Counted from the stretch's first letter, positions 34,433 to 45,083 are shown. The stretch: DNA of 64,000 bases from Roseinatronobacter alkalisoli (GCF_028745735.1 NZ_JAQZSM010000001.1:310001-374000); one strand, 5' to 3'. The notes: generated by a model from the letters alone, not told the origin. Translations and numbers: made by a program.

Positions 34433-35363
34433 TGCCTTCAAACCCAAGGGTGGCGGGGTCCAGTGTGTAATGCGCGCCACAAAACTGGCAATCTGCCGTC
34501 ACTGTGCCGTCCGGTGTGGTCATGGTGGCGATATCTTTGGCGGAATAAATCGACAGCGAATTGCGCACTTTTTCTTCGGAACAGGAACAGCCGAAATGCA
34601 CCGCCTGCGGGTCGAAAACCCGCGGCGTTTCTTCGTGGAACAGACGCAGCAGCAATTCCGGCGGCTGCACATTCGGGCCAATCAGTTCCAGTTCCTCGAC
34701 TGTGTCCAGCAACAGGTTCGCGCGGCCCCAGTCTTCTGCCAGTGCCTCGCGTTCGCGGGGGGCTGCGCCCGATGCCTGCGGCATATGCTGCAACATCACG
34801 CCACCTGCACGCCATTTTTCATCCTGCCCGGGCAGGACAGACCGTCCGAAAGACAGCGCAAAACGGGTTGGCAACTGTTCGGATTGTTCGAAATAGGCTT
34901 CCGCGCAGTCGGTCAGCGATGCGCCACGCAGCGGTGTGATACCCTGATAGGGGGTCATCCCCTTGCCCTGATCGATGACAATCGCGAAATAACCCCGTCC
35001 GATCTGGGCGAAGGGGTCAACGCCCTGTTGCAGGCGGTCGCGGTCAAAACTGGCATAGGCCCGGATGCGGGCAGGCGCACCATCGGATGTGGGGGCGAAA
35101 TAATCGGTTGCGATCAGGCGCACTGGCCCGTCCCCGCGAATCTGCAGTGACAAACGCCAGCGCAGCTTGATGGTCTGACCAATCATCGCGGTCAGCAAAC
35201 AGGCTTCTGCGACCAGCGTTTCAACAAGTGCAGGGTAGTCGTGGCGTGACAATACCCGTTCCAGCGCCGTGTCCAGACGTGCCACACGCCCGCGAATGTC
35301 GCTGCGATCCAGTTGAAACGGCAAAACCGTGTCGTCCCAGGCGATCTGGCTACCGATACTCAT
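34422..35363 (-). CDS. hslO: Hsp33 redox-regulated chaperone
   Basis: Hsp33 is a holdase that is activated when its zinc-binding cysteines become oxidised. The 313-residue protein ends with the zinc motif: C-S-C in FGCSCSEEKV and C-Q-F-C in CQFCGAHYTL, giving the needed four cysteines. The ATG at 35363 has AAGGA upstream and gives the usual MSIGSQIAWDDTVLPFQL start. It heads a seven-gene minus-strand run reaching the sodium channel. The region in front (35364-35450) should carry the promoter, but I do not see a convincing heat-shock consensus. Confidence 0.93.
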   Translation of the reverse strand: MSIGSQIAWDDTVLPFQLDRSDIRGRVARLDTALERVLSRHDYPALVETLVAEACLLTAMIGQTIKLRWRLSLQIRGDGPVRLIATDYFAPTSDGAPARIRAYASFDRDRLQQGVDPFAQIGRGYFAIVIDQGKGMTPYQGITPLRGASLTDCAEAYFEQSEQLPTRFALSFGRSVLPGQDEKWRAGGVMLQHMPQASGAAPREREALAEDWGRANLLLDTVEELELIGPNVQPPELLLRLFHEETPRVFDPQAVHFGCSCSEEKVRNSLSIYSAKDIATMTTPDGTVTADCQFCGAHYTLDPATLGFEGNGG

Positions 35364-35450
35364 AGAATTTGTCCTTGCATATTCCGCGCCGCGCGCCCGG
35401 CGCGGCATTCAGCCCCGTCATATAGGAACCTTTCCCCAATGGCCAAGGGG

Positions 35451-36428
35451 TCAACGCACCCAGTATCCCGCCTCGCGGATCATCGTCTGCAATTTTCCAT
35501 AGGTTCGCGGCAACAGGTTGCGGTCAATGCGCGCGCGCAATTCCTGCCCCCGATGCTTGAACACCATACGCCGGAAGGACACATACTGGTTGAAAATATC
35601 CCATAGATGCGCGGCCCCTGTCACCTGTTCCAGCACATCGACTGCATGGTCGCTGGCGCTGGCATATAGGACCGGAAGCGCGCGGTAATGGCATGACAGC
35701 GGCCCGTCCAACCCGGTTCCTTCCGGCGGGCGGGTGCCGCCAAGCCGGGCGACGACCAGCGGCAGGGCAATCTGGTCCAGCCACGGGTAAAGCGCCTGCG
35801 TCGCCATCTGCGGCGGTGGGTCGGCAGCGATGTCCTGTGCGTAGCGTTGAAACAGCGTGCCAAATTCATGCGGGCAGGGGCCAGTGAACCAGCCTGCATT
35901 GAAATACATGTAACGCCGCCAGTCGTCAGGGGCGAAACGCATATCCAGTGTAGGTGCCATATCCAGCCCGAACCGGTCATACAGCGCGCCCCATATTTCG
36001 GAATACCCGGCCCCATACAGGGATATGCGCGGCCATGTGGGTTCCACCTGCATTGATGCCATGGGGTGCGCGGAAGACAGCCCTGCCAGCGGGCCGGTGA
36101 TCAGCGTGTCAGTGTCGAAGAACATGAACGGCTCGCCCTTGGGCAGCAGGTGCAGGGCCTCGATTTTATTGCCATGCGGATAGGCCTGCCCCCAGATGCG
36201 GTTTTGCAAGGGCACGATATCAGCGCCAAGCGCGCGCAATTCACGCCGGATCGCGGGGCGGCTGATGCGCGGGTCATCTGCCCATAGCGGGCCGGGCTGG
36301 GGTTCGGCCACAACCAGCTGCAACCCCTTGTTCTGCGGGAAATGGCGCAGCGATGCGGCAAACAGCAAGGCTTCGTATTGCAGCCGCCCGTGCTGGGCGA
36401 TGATCAGAATGTTGCGAATGGCTGTCAC
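35451..36428 (-). CDS. Putative glycosyltransferase-like protein with DxD motif
   Basis: I do not recognise a characterised family. The 325-residue protein has no signal peptide and begins with a beta-alpha start (NILIIAQHGRLQYEALLFAA). A DTD motif lies in MFFDTDTLITGPL (near residue 104), preceded by PHGNKIEALHLL, the arrangement of GT-A-fold transferases that use nucleotide sugars and a metal. The tail is basic (RRMVFKHRGQELRARIDRN). The start is GTG at 36428 with a weak ribosome site. It follows sdaA on the same strand, separated by intergenic element B. A role in polysaccharide or surface glycan synthesis is only inference. Confidence 0.6.
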   Translation of the reverse strand: MTAIRNILIIAQHGRLQYEALLFAASLRHFPQNKGLQLVVAEPQPGPLWADDPRISRPAIRRELRALGADIVPLQNRIWGQAYPHGNKIEALHLLPKGEPFMFFDTDTLITGPLAGLSSAHPMASMQVEPTWPRISLYGAGYSEIWGALYDRFGLDMAPTLDMRFAPDDWRRYMYFNAGWFTGPCPHEFGTLFQRYAQDIAADPPPQMATQALYPWLDQIALPLVVARLGGTRPPEGTGLDGPLSCHYRALPVLYASASDHAVDVLEQVTGAAHLWDIFNQYVSFRRMVFKHRGQELRARIDRNLLPRTYGKLQTMIREAGYWVR

Positions 36429-36491
36429 GGGCAGGGGCCTTGCTGGAATTACCGGAACCCTAGCGCCCGACGCACGATGGTGAAAGCCCTT

Positions 36492-36510
36492 TCATCTTGC
36501 TGCAAATACT
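36492..36510 (-). repeat. Intergenic element AGTATTT-N4-CAAGATGA, copy B
   Basis: On the minus strand AGTATTT (36510-36504) and CAAGATGA (36499-36492) are four bases apart, as in copy A. They are preceded by the perfect hairpin GGGGGC-GTG-GCCCCC (36536-36522) just after the sdaA stop codon. The element separates two minus-strand genes. Confidence 0.6.
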
Positions 36511-36539
36511 CTGGGGGTGCAGGGGGCCACGCCCCCGCT

Positions 36540-37910
<1,371 letters not shown>

Positions 37911-38079
37911 GCGCGGCCTTTCGGTTGGGTGCGGGCATAGTATGACAGCTATGCATTGCACTGGCGATGGGACGTGCGGGAAGCGACATTCCAGGCATGT
38001 TTTGGGACATGCGCGCCGCATCGCGCGCGCGTTTGACCTGAATCATTGCTGTACCTGCGATTTCTGGCAGAATGCGATC

Positions 38080-38475
38080 ATGACATATCATTTCAAATCA
38101 CCGGTCCTTGCTGCCCTGACGGGGCTTTTTATCATTGCGGGCTGCACACCGTTTACAACCCCGCAAGCCGGGCGCGCGCTATACGGGCAGAACTGCGCCG
38201 CCTGTCATGGCGCGGATGCGCGCGGCGGCGCGCAGGTGCCGGACCTGACCGCGCTGGCGCGGCGCCATGGCGGCGATTACCCGCAAGCCATGGTTCTGGA
38301 CAAGCTGGACGGGTATGCGCGGGGCCAGAACGCCTATGCCGGGGCGGAAATGCCGGAATTCGGGCATCTGCTGACCGGACGGCTGACGCGGGTGCGGACG
38401 GGGCGGGGCCTGACACGCCCCTTGCCGGAACGCATTGTCGCGCTGGATGCTTATTTGCGGTCGATCCAGCAATAG
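38080..38475 (+). CDS. Small c-type cytochrome, predicted lipoprotein
   Basis: This 131-residue periplasmic cytochrome has one heme site, CAACH (residues 39-43), and a likely distal methionine in AEMPEF. The N-terminus ends in IIAGC (Cys22), a lipobox, so it is probably tethered to a membrane. The fold fits class I cytochrome c domains such as c-555 or c-L types. The ATG at 38080 is chosen because it gives the lipoprotein signal; the ribosome site is weak. Its electron partners are unknown, and no oxidase or dehydrogenase gene is nearby. Confidence 0.82.
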   Translation: MTYHFKSPVLAALTGLFIIAGCTPFTTPQAGRALYGQNCAACHGADARGGAQVPDLTALARRHGGDYPQAMVLDKLDGYARGQNAYAGAEMPEFGHLLTGRLTRVRTGRGLTRPLPERIVALDAYLRSIQQ

Positions 38476-38554
38476 GTTTCTGGCGGGCGATTTGCCCTTA
38501 AAACCCGGTCACAAACCGCCTATAAGGCCGTGAAAGAAGTGATGAGGGCTTGCC

Positions 38555-39343
38555 ATGACCGACCAGCTTACCCCTGTTGACCGCGCAAAATTCGCGGCCG
38601 CCCATTGTGCTGCTGATTTTGTGCAGGACGGCATGCGTGTGGGGCTTGGAACCGGGTCGACCGCAGCCTGGCTTGTGCGTCGGCTGGGCCAACGGGTGCG
38701 GCAGGAAGGGTTGCGCATTATTGCGGTGCCGACGTCAACGCGCACATCGCAGCTGGCGCGTGAAGTCGGCATTAATGTTGTGTCGCTGGACGAAGCGCGC
38801 TGGCTGGACCTGACCATTGACGGGGCCGACGAATTCGACGCGGAACTGACGCTGATCAAGGGCGGCGGCGGTGCGCTGTTGCAGGAAAAGATCGTGGCAA
38901 CTGCATCTGACCAGATGATCGTGATCACCGATGCTGCGAAGGAAGTGGCCACGCTTGGAGCCTTCCCCTTGCCTGTGGAGGTGATTCCCTTTGGTTGGCA
39001 GGCATCCAAGGCACTGGTAGAGGAAATCCTTGCATCCGTGGATGTGATGGGGCGGCAATCCAGTCTGCGGATGAATGGTGACCGGCCCTATATGACCGAT
39101 GAAGGGAATTACATTCTGGATCTGGCGCTGGGGCGCATCGGCAACCCGCGGCAACTGGCGATGGTGCTGAATCAGGTGCCGGGGGTTGTAGAAAACGGGT
39201 TATTCGTCGATATCGCTGATCAGGTTGTCATTGGCCACGCGGATGGCAAATGCGAAACGCGCGATTTGTCCAGCGGTGTGGCGGAAGTGAAGATGTCGCA
39301 GGTCGATCTGGCTGACACGCACAATATATTCAGCGATCTGTAA
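38555..39343 (+). CDS. rpiA: Ribose-5-phosphate isomerase A
   Basis: This enzyme interconverts ribose 5-phosphate and ribulose 5-phosphate in the pentose phosphate pathway. The 262-residue protein has the substrate loop GLGTGSTA, the catalytic region DGADEFD and the lysine motif LIKGGGGALLQEKI. The gene sits nine bases before gor, so NADPH-linked pathways may be co-expressed. Confidence 0.96.
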   Translation: MTDQLTPVDRAKFAAAHCAADFVQDGMRVGLGTGSTAAWLVRRLGQRVRQEGLRIIAVPTSTRTSQLAREVGINVVSLDEARWLDLTIDGADEFDAELTLIKGGGGALLQEKIVATASDQMIVITDAAKEVATLGAFPLPVEVIPFGWQASKALVEEILASVDVMGRQSSLRMNGDRPYMTDEGNYILDLALGRIGNPRQLAMVLNQVPGVVENGLFVDIADQVVIGHADGKCETRDLSSGVAEVKMSQVDLADTHNIFSDL

Positions 39344-39352
39344 GGGGCTGGC

Positions 39353-40738
39353 ATGAGCTTTGACTATGATCTTTTTGTAATCGGTGGCGGGTCGGGCGGC
39401 GTGCGTGCCGCACGCATTTCCGCGTCCGAATACGGGGCCAAAGTCGCGCTTGCCGAAGAATACCGCATGGGTGGCACCTGTGTCATTCGCGGTTGTGTGC
39501 CCAAGAAGCTGATGGTGTTTGCATCGGGTTTTCCGAGTGCGGTGGCGGATGCGCAGGCCTATGGCTGGGATGCACATATTGGCACCTTCGACTGGCAGGC
39601 ATTCCGCAGCCAGCTGGACGCCGAACTGACCCGGCTGGAAGGGCTTTACCGCGCCGGACTGGACCGCGCAGGCGTGACCGTGTTCGACAGCCGCGCCACA
39701 TTGGCCGACGCGCATACCGTGCAGCTAGCCGATGGCAGCAAGGTCACTGCACGCCATATCCTGATCGCTACGGGCGGCACACCGGTTGTGCCGGAAAAAT
39801 GGCGCGATATGGGGGGTATAACCTCAAACGATGTATTCCTGATGGACCGGTTGCCCGAATCCATCCTGATTGTGGGTGGGGGCTATATTGCCAGCGAATT
39901 TGCCGGTATATTCAACGGACTGGGCGTCAAAACAACGCAGTTTTACCGCGGCGCGCAAATCCTGCGCGGCTTTGACGAGGAAGCGCGCGGTCATATCTCG
40001 GATGAGATGTGCGCCAATGGCGTTGATCTGCGTCTGGGCACCGACATTCTGGAAATGGAACCCCGCGAGGGTGGCAAAACATGGGTCAAGTCTACGACCG
40101 GGCATGACGCAACCTATGATGCGGTGATGTTCGCAACCGGGCGCAAACCCAATTCCGACGGGCTGGGGCTGGATGCTCTGGGCCTGAAGCTGGGAAAGGG
40201 CGGGGAAATTCCGGTGGACAAGTTCAGCCAGACCACTATCCCGTCGATCTATGCGGTGGGCGATGTAACAGACCGCGCCAACCTGACGCCGGTTGCCATC
40301 CGCGAAGGGCACGCTTTTGCGGATACGGTGTTCGGGGGCAAGCCCACATATTTTGACCATGCGCTTATTCCGACCGCCGTGTTCACCCAGCCGGAATTCG
40401 GCACAGTCGGCCTGTCGGAAGAAGATGCGCGTGATCAGGGGCCGGTGAAAGTGTTTTCAGCGGCCTTCCGCCCGATGCACAGCCTGTTCGCCGGCCGACA
40501 GTCGCGCGCGCTGATGAAACTGATCGTCTGTGCGCAAAGTGACAAGGTGCTGGGGTGTCACATCGTCGCTGATCATTCCGGTGAAATGATCCAGTTGGCA
40601 GGGGTTGCCATTGCCATGGGGGCAACTAAGGCCGATTTTGACCGCACCCTTGCGGTGCATCCGACCATGGCGGAAGAATTGGTAACGATGCGCACGATCA
40701 CGCGCTCTTGGGGTGATCAGGGCATGTCGCATAAATAG
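39353..40738 (+). CDS. gor: Glutathione-disulfide reductase
   Basis: This 461-residue cytoplasmic FAD enzyme reduces oxidised glutathione with NADPH. The FAD motif is GGGSGG (11-16), the redox-active disulfide is Cys43/Cys48 in GGTCVIRGCVPKK, and the second Rossmann motif is VGGGYIASEFAG. The C-terminal catalytic histidine is in AVHPTMAEE. It matches bacterial and plant glutathione reductases better than mercuric or dihydrolipoyl enzymes. It is co-oriented with and close to rpiA. Confidence 0.95.
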   Translation: MSFDYDLFVIGGGSGGVRAARISASEYGAKVALAEEYRMGGTCVIRGCVPKKLMVFASGFPSAVADAQAYGWDAHIGTFDWQAFRSQLDAELTRLEGLYRAGLDRAGVTVFDSRATLADAHTVQLADGSKVTARHILIATGGTPVVPEKWRDMGGITSNDVFLMDRLPESILIVGGGYIASEFAGIFNGLGVKTTQFYRGAQILRGFDEEARGHISDEMCANGVDLRLGTDILEMEPREGGKTWVKSTTGHDATYDAVMFATGRKPNSDGLGLDALGLKLGKGGEIPVDKFSQTTIPSIYAVGDVTDRANLTPVAIREGHAFADTVFGGKPTYFDHALIPTAVFTQPEFGTVGLSEEDARDQGPVKVFSAAFRPMHSLFAGRQSRALMKLIVCAQSDKVLGCHIVADHSGEMIQLAGVAIAMGATKADFDRTLAVHPTMAEELVTMRTITRSWGDQGMSHK

Positions 40739-40884
40739 CGGGAAGCGGTTTTCGTGTCCCCGAAGCTGCGTTATCAAGAGGTTGGCGCGCAGCGCGTGAA
40801 GGTGACATGTTCCAAGTCTTGAATTAGTGGTGGGCAAGCCCACTTGATGGTATAAATAATCGTAAGCAACAAAATGGAGTCCAG

Positions 40885-42009
40885 ATGTCTGGAAACAACG
40901 GTGGACCTTGGGGAGGCGGCGGCAATCGCGGCAGCGGTAATCGCGGTGGTGACGGGGGGCGTGGCCCGGGCGATCAGCCACAAATGCCTGAAATCGAAGA
41001 AATTGTGAAGAAAGGCCAGGAACAGTTGCGCGTGCTGATGGGCGGCGGGCGCGGCGGCAAAGGCGGTGGGCGCGGCACAGGTGGCCCCGGTTTCTCAAAG
41101 CGCGGCGTGCTGCTGGGCCTTGTGGCGCTGGTGGTGATGTGGGCTGTCGCATCATTCTATACCGTCCGCCCGGAAGAGCGGTCTGTCGAACTGATGTTCG
41201 GTCAGTATTACAAGACCGGCGGTCCCGGTCTGAACTTCGCACCATGGCCCGTCGTGTCGCATGAAGTCGTACAGGTGACGACCGAACGCGTGACCGAAGT
41301 TGGCACCGGGCGCAGTGCATTGGACACCGGCCTGATGCTGACCCGTGACGAAGCTGTGGTCGACATCGAATTTCAGGTGGTCTGGAATGTGACCGACCCG
41401 GCGCGTTTCCTGTTCAATCTGGCCGATCCGCGCGAAACCGTGCGGGCCGCGTCGGAATCTGCGATGCGCGACATTATCGCCCGGTCCGAACTGTCCCCCA
41501 TTCTGAACCGTGATCGTGGTTCCATTGCTGCGGATCTGCGTTCGGCCGTTCAGGGATTGCTGGACAGCTACGAATCTGGGATTTCGGTCATTCGTGTGAA
41601 TTTTGACAAGGCTGACCCGCCTGAACAGGTGATCAGTGCGTTTCGCGATGTGCAGACTGCACGTCAGGAACGTGACCGTCTGGAACGCGAAGCTGATGCC
41701 TATGCCAACCGTGTTCTGGCACAGGCGCGTGGTCAGGCCGCGCAGGTTCAGGAAGAAGCTGAAGGGTACCGCGCAGAAGTGGTCAACAACGCACAGGGTG
41801 AGGCGGCGCGCTTTGTCTCTGTCTATTCCGAATATGTGAATGCGCCTGAAGTCACCCGCAAACGTATGTATCTGGAAACCATGGAACGTGTCCTGGGTGA
41901 CATGAACCTGACGATTCTGGACAATGTGACGGGCGGCGAAGCTGGTGGCAGCGGCGTGTTGCCTTACCTGCCGCTGAACGAACTGTCCCGCCAGAGGAGC
42001 ACCAACTGA
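40885..42009 (+). CDS. hflK: HflK, FtsH-associated SPFH membrane protein
   Basis: HflK forms, with HflC, the large cap complex around the FtsH membrane protease. The 374-residue protein starts with a Gly/Arg-rich cytoplasmic segment (about 1-75), then one membrane helix (VLLGLVALVVMWAVASFYTV) and a periplasmic SPFH domain with a long helix rich in Glu/Arg/Ala. The ATG has TGGAG upstream. Its stop overlaps the hflC start (TGATG). Confidence 0.95.
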   Translation: MSGNNGGPWGGGGNRGSGNRGGDGGRGPGDQPQMPEIEEIVKKGQEQLRVLMGGGRGGKGGGRGTGGPGFSKRGVLLGLVALVVMWAVASFYTVRPEERSVELMFGQYYKTGGPGLNFAPWPVVSHEVVQVTTERVTEVGTGRSALDTGLMLTRDEAVVDIEFQVVWNVTDPARFLFNLADPRETVRAASESAMRDIIARSELSPILNRDRGSIAADLRSAVQGLLDSYESGISVIRVNFDKADPPEQVISAFRDVQTARQERDRLEREADAYANRVLAQARGQAAQVQEEAEGYRAEVVNNAQGEAARFVSVYSEYVNAPEVTRKRMYLETMERVLGDMNLTILDNVTGGEAGGSGVLPYLPLNELSRQRSTN

Positions 42010-43013
42010 TGAAAAAAGCAGGTATCTTACTGCCGGTTCTGGTCGTGGCCATTGTCACTGTCTTTTCGGCATTGTTCATCGTGGATGAACGCGAGAATGT
42101 TCTGGTGCTGCAATTTGGTCAGGTGAAGCAGGAAATCAGCGAACCCGGCCTTGGGTTCAAGATTCCGTTCATTCAGGAAGTTGTGCGCTATGATGCGCGG
42201 ATTCTGGGTCTGCAGACCCAGCCGCTGGAGGTCACCCCGCTGGATGACCGCCGACTGGTGGTTGATGCGTTCCTGCGCTGGCGTCTGGAAGATGTCAGTC
42301 GCTTCCGCGAAGCTGTGGGTGTGGACGGTGTACGCGCCGCACAAGGCCGTATGGACCGGATCATGAATGCCGCCATCCGCGAAGTGTTGGGGTCTGTGCC
42401 ATCGAATACGGTTCTGTCCGAAGACCGGACATCATTGATGAACCGCATCCGGGATCTGGCACGGCGCGAAGCACTGTCGTTGGGCATTGACGTGATCGAT
42501 GTGCGCCTGACCCGCACTGACCTGCCACAGGAAAACCTTGAAGCGACATTCGCGCGGATGCGTGCCGAACGCGAACGTGAAGCCGCCGATGAACGGGCGC
42601 GCGGGAACGAAGCGGCGCAGCGTGTGCGGGCACTGGCTGACCGGACAGTGGTCGAGCTTGTTTCATCCGCCCGCCGCGAAGCAGAGATTGTGCGCGGTGA
42701 AGCGGATGCGGAACGTAACCGTGTCTATGCCGATGCGTTCAGTCTGGACCCTGAATTCTTTGCCTTCACACGGTCCATGCAAAGCTATGAACGTTCGCTG
42801 CGCGGGGATAATTCCACCATGGTTCTGCGTCCCGACAGCGAATTCTTCACATTCCTGCGCGGGGACGGGATGACACAGGCTATTCTGGACACTGCCGATG
42901 CGGCCGCGGCAGAAATCGCCCGTGACCCTGATTCGGTGCGCCAGCGTGCCCCGGAACCGGATGCGGAAGAACCTGACGCCGTGCGCGAACTGGAAGCCAT
43001 CATTGGTAATTAA
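42009..43013 (+). CDS. hflC: HflC, FtsH-associated SPFH membrane protein
   Basis: This is the partner of HflK in regulating FtsH. The 334-residue protein has one N-terminal membrane helix (GILLPVLVVAIVTVFSALFI), the SPFH domain (FQ-type QFGQVKQEISEPGLGFKIP) and an extended charged helix near 185-240 (RMRAEREREAADERARGNE). The acidic C-terminal tail is typical. It is translationally coupled to hflK. Confidence 0.95.
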   Translation: MKKAGILLPVLVVAIVTVFSALFIVDERENVLVLQFGQVKQEISEPGLGFKIPFIQEVVRYDARILGLQTQPLEVTPLDDRRLVVDAFLRWRLEDVSRFREAVGVDGVRAAQGRMDRIMNAAIREVLGSVPSNTVLSEDRTSLMNRIRDLARREALSLGIDVIDVRLTRTDLPQENLEATFARMRAEREREAADERARGNEAAQRVRALADRTVVELVSSARREAEIVRGEADAERNRVYADAFSLDPEFFAFTRSMQSYERSLRGDNSTMVLRPDSEFFTFLRGDGMTQAILDTADAAAAEIARDPDSVRQRAPEPDAEEPDAVRELEAIIGN

Positions 43014-43025
43014 GGGGCGCCCTGC

Positions 43026-43226
43026 GTGAGCGTATGGACACTGGTTCTGGCCCTTGGGCTGGTGCTGATCGTGGAGGGGCTGGCCTTTGTGCTGGCCCCT
43101 CGGCGCATTGAAGATCTGTTGCGCGTTTTCGCGGATCTGCCTGTTGATATCCGGCGCCTGATTGGCCTTCTTGCATTGGTGCTGGGGGGCATGCTGATTA
43201 CGGTTGCACTGTGGATGGGGGCCTGA
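43026..43226 (+). CDS. DUF2065 small membrane protein
   Basis: This 66-residue protein consists of two membrane helices (VLALGLVLIVEGLAFVLAP and LIGLLALVLGGMLITVALW) joined by a short charged loop. It matches the DUF2065/YjeT family, which is regularly found after hflC. The start is GTG, 12 bases after the hflC stop. Function is unknown; association with the HflKC-FtsH complex is inference from position. Confidence 0.85.
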   Translation: MSVWTLVLALGLVLIVEGLAFVLAPRRIEDLLRVFADLPVDIRRLIGLLALVLGGMLITVALWMGA

Positions 43227-43400
43227 TCCATGCAACTGATACATGGCGATGCCACATATCGCCCTGCTGACGGATTTTCACATATGATTGAGATACCAAC
43301 ACATGATTTGCGTTTGCACACTTTGACTTTATCTATTCCGGGAAGATGGTCGTCATTGATGACCAGTCCCGGAATCCGTACCCCAGAGGGAGTGAATAAA

Positions 43401-44882
43401 ATGATCTCACGCGCCGCGCAAAATGCGTTGCCCTGGCCATCCCGCCTGTATGGTCTGAAACTTCTTACCCTGGCGTTTGTTCTGCTGATGGCGCAAATGG
43501 CCATGCTTGCCGCGCAGGACCGTCCCGAAAGTTTTGCGGATCTGGCTGAACGTGTCAGTCCGGCCGTTGTCAATATCACCACCACCACGACAGTCGCCGC
43601 GCGCCTTGACGAAGGCATGCCGCGCCTGCCGGAAGGGTCCCCGTTCGAGGATTTTTTCCGCGACTTCTTTGACGCGCCGGAAGGGCCGAACCGGAACCGT
43701 TCCCGCCAAAGCCAGGCGCTGGGGTCAGGGTTTGTCATTTCCGAAGACGGGTATCTTGTCACCAATAACCACGTCATCGATGGCGCCGATGAAATCCGGA
43801 TAGAGTTCTTCTCCGGTCTTGAATTGCAGGCCGAACTTATCGGCACCGATCCGGCAACGGATATCGCGCTGCTGAAGGTCGATCACGATGAAGCATTGCC
43901 GTTTGTGCCATGGGGTATGGCCGAACAATCCCGCGTGGGGGATTGGGTGATCGCTGTGGGTAACCCGTTGGGACAGGGGTTTTCCGTCAGTGCAGGTATC
44001 ATTTCCGCGCGGGGCCGTGCGTTGCAGGGCAATTATGACGACTATATCCAGACCGACGCCGCGATAAACCGCGGGAATTCCGGTGGACCGCTGTTCAATA
44101 TGGATGGCGAAGTGATCGGTGTGAACACGGCCATCCTGTCACCGACCGGCGGTTCCATCGGGATCGGGTTTGCCATGTCATCGGATGTTGTGGTGAATGT
44201 GGTGGACCAATTGCGAGAATTCGGCAGCACCCGCCGCGGCTGGCTGGGGGTACGCATTCAGGATCTGAATGCCGAAATGGCCGAAGCGATCGGACTGGAA
44301 CGTGCCGAAGGTGCCATGGTCACCGAAGTCATGCCCGGCCCGTCACTGGATGCCGGAATGCAGGCCGGTGACGTGATTGTCCGGTTCGACGGGGGCCGTG
44401 TCGCGGATACCAGAATGCTGGTGCGCCGTGTCGGGGAAACCTCTGTCGGGCGCGATGTCGAAGTTGTGGTGTTTCGCGGCAGTGAAGAAGTCACTCTGAC
44501 TGTAACGCTGGGTCAGCGCGAACTGGCCGAAGGTACCACCGCACCGGGCAGCCCCGATCCCGCCGCGCCATCAGAAATGGCACCCTCCAGCGTTCTGGGG
44601 ATGGAATTGCAGGGCATGACCGACAGCCTGCGCGCGGAACTGGATTTGCCGTCATCAGCGCAAGGGCTGGTTGTGCGCGCAGTTGACCCCGACAGCGACG
44701 CTGCCGCAAAAGGGGTTCAGCCCGGCGACGTGATTACCGAAGCCAACCAGCAACCGGTGACCAGCCCCGAAGACCTGCGCGCGCGCGCCGAAGATGCCCG
44801 CGATGCAGGGCGGCGGTCACTGTTGGTGCTGCTGCGCCGTGGCGGCGACCCGCGCTTTCTAGCACTTGCGCTGGACGACTGA
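43401..44882 (+). CDS. degP: DegP/DegQ-type periplasmic serine protease (Do family)
   Basis: This 493-residue periplasmic protease and chaperone degrades damaged envelope proteins. An N-terminal signal segment (LLTLAFVLLMAQMAMLAAQ) is followed by a trypsin-like domain with His124 (TNNHV), Asp154 (TDIALL) and Ser227 (GNSGGP), then two PDZ domains (about 255-350 and 385-480). I chose the ATG at 43401, with AGAGGGAG upstream, because it gives the signal peptide directly; the frame is open further up but the sequence there does not match the family. The 174-base gap after the DUF2065 gene probably holds its own promoter. Confidence 0.93.
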   Translation: MISRAAQNALPWPSRLYGLKLLTLAFVLLMAQMAMLAAQDRPESFADLAERVSPAVVNITTTTTVAARLDEGMPRLPEGSPFEDFFRDFFDAPEGPNRNRSRQSQALGSGFVISEDGYLVTNNHVIDGADEIRIEFFSGLELQAELIGTDPATDIALLKVDHDEALPFVPWGMAEQSRVGDWVIAVGNPLGQGFSVSAGIISARGRALQGNYDDYIQTDAAINRGNSGGPLFNMDGEVIGVNTAILSPTGGSIGIGFAMSSDVVVNVVDQLREFGSTRRGWLGVRIQDLNAEMAEAIGLERAEGAMVTEVMPGPSLDAGMQAGDVIVRFDGGRVADTRMLVRRVGETSVGRDVEVVVFRGSEEVTLTVTLGQRELAEGTTAPGSPDPAAPSEMAPSSVLGMELQGMTDSLRAELDLPSSAQGLVVRAVDPDSDAAAKGVQPGDVITEANQQPVTSPEDLRARAEDARDAGRRSLLVLLRRGGDPRFLALALDD

Positions 44883-44903
44883 TCCGCGGCATATGTGAAA
44901 GAT

Positions 44904-44933
44904 AACGCGCGCCGTTATGGCGCGCGTTTTTTT
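44904..44933 (+). terminator. Rho-independent terminator after degP
   Basis: AACGCGCGCC (44904-44913) and GGCGCGCGTT (44919-44928) pair perfectly over 10 bp around GTTAT. A run of seven T covers 44927-44933. It lies 21 bases after the degP stop. Confidence 0.93.
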
Positions 44934-45083
44934 GTGGCCGGGACGCATGTTGCAAGACAGCGGTGGCACCGGTGTTCCGCTTCCCGAACCAGCGAAACAA
45001 TATGTCAGGGCGGGGCGCGTGAATGGGACAGAACCCAGGCGCGCTTTTATGACCTGCGATCCGCCCAATAGCAGGAACGCGCG

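Noticed and set aside
40739-40884. Possible tRNA or small RNA in the gap before hflK
   Set aside because: Only a short GTGGGC/GCCCAC inverted repeat and a TATAAAT-like promoter element are seen; no cloverleaf or terminator supports an RNA gene.
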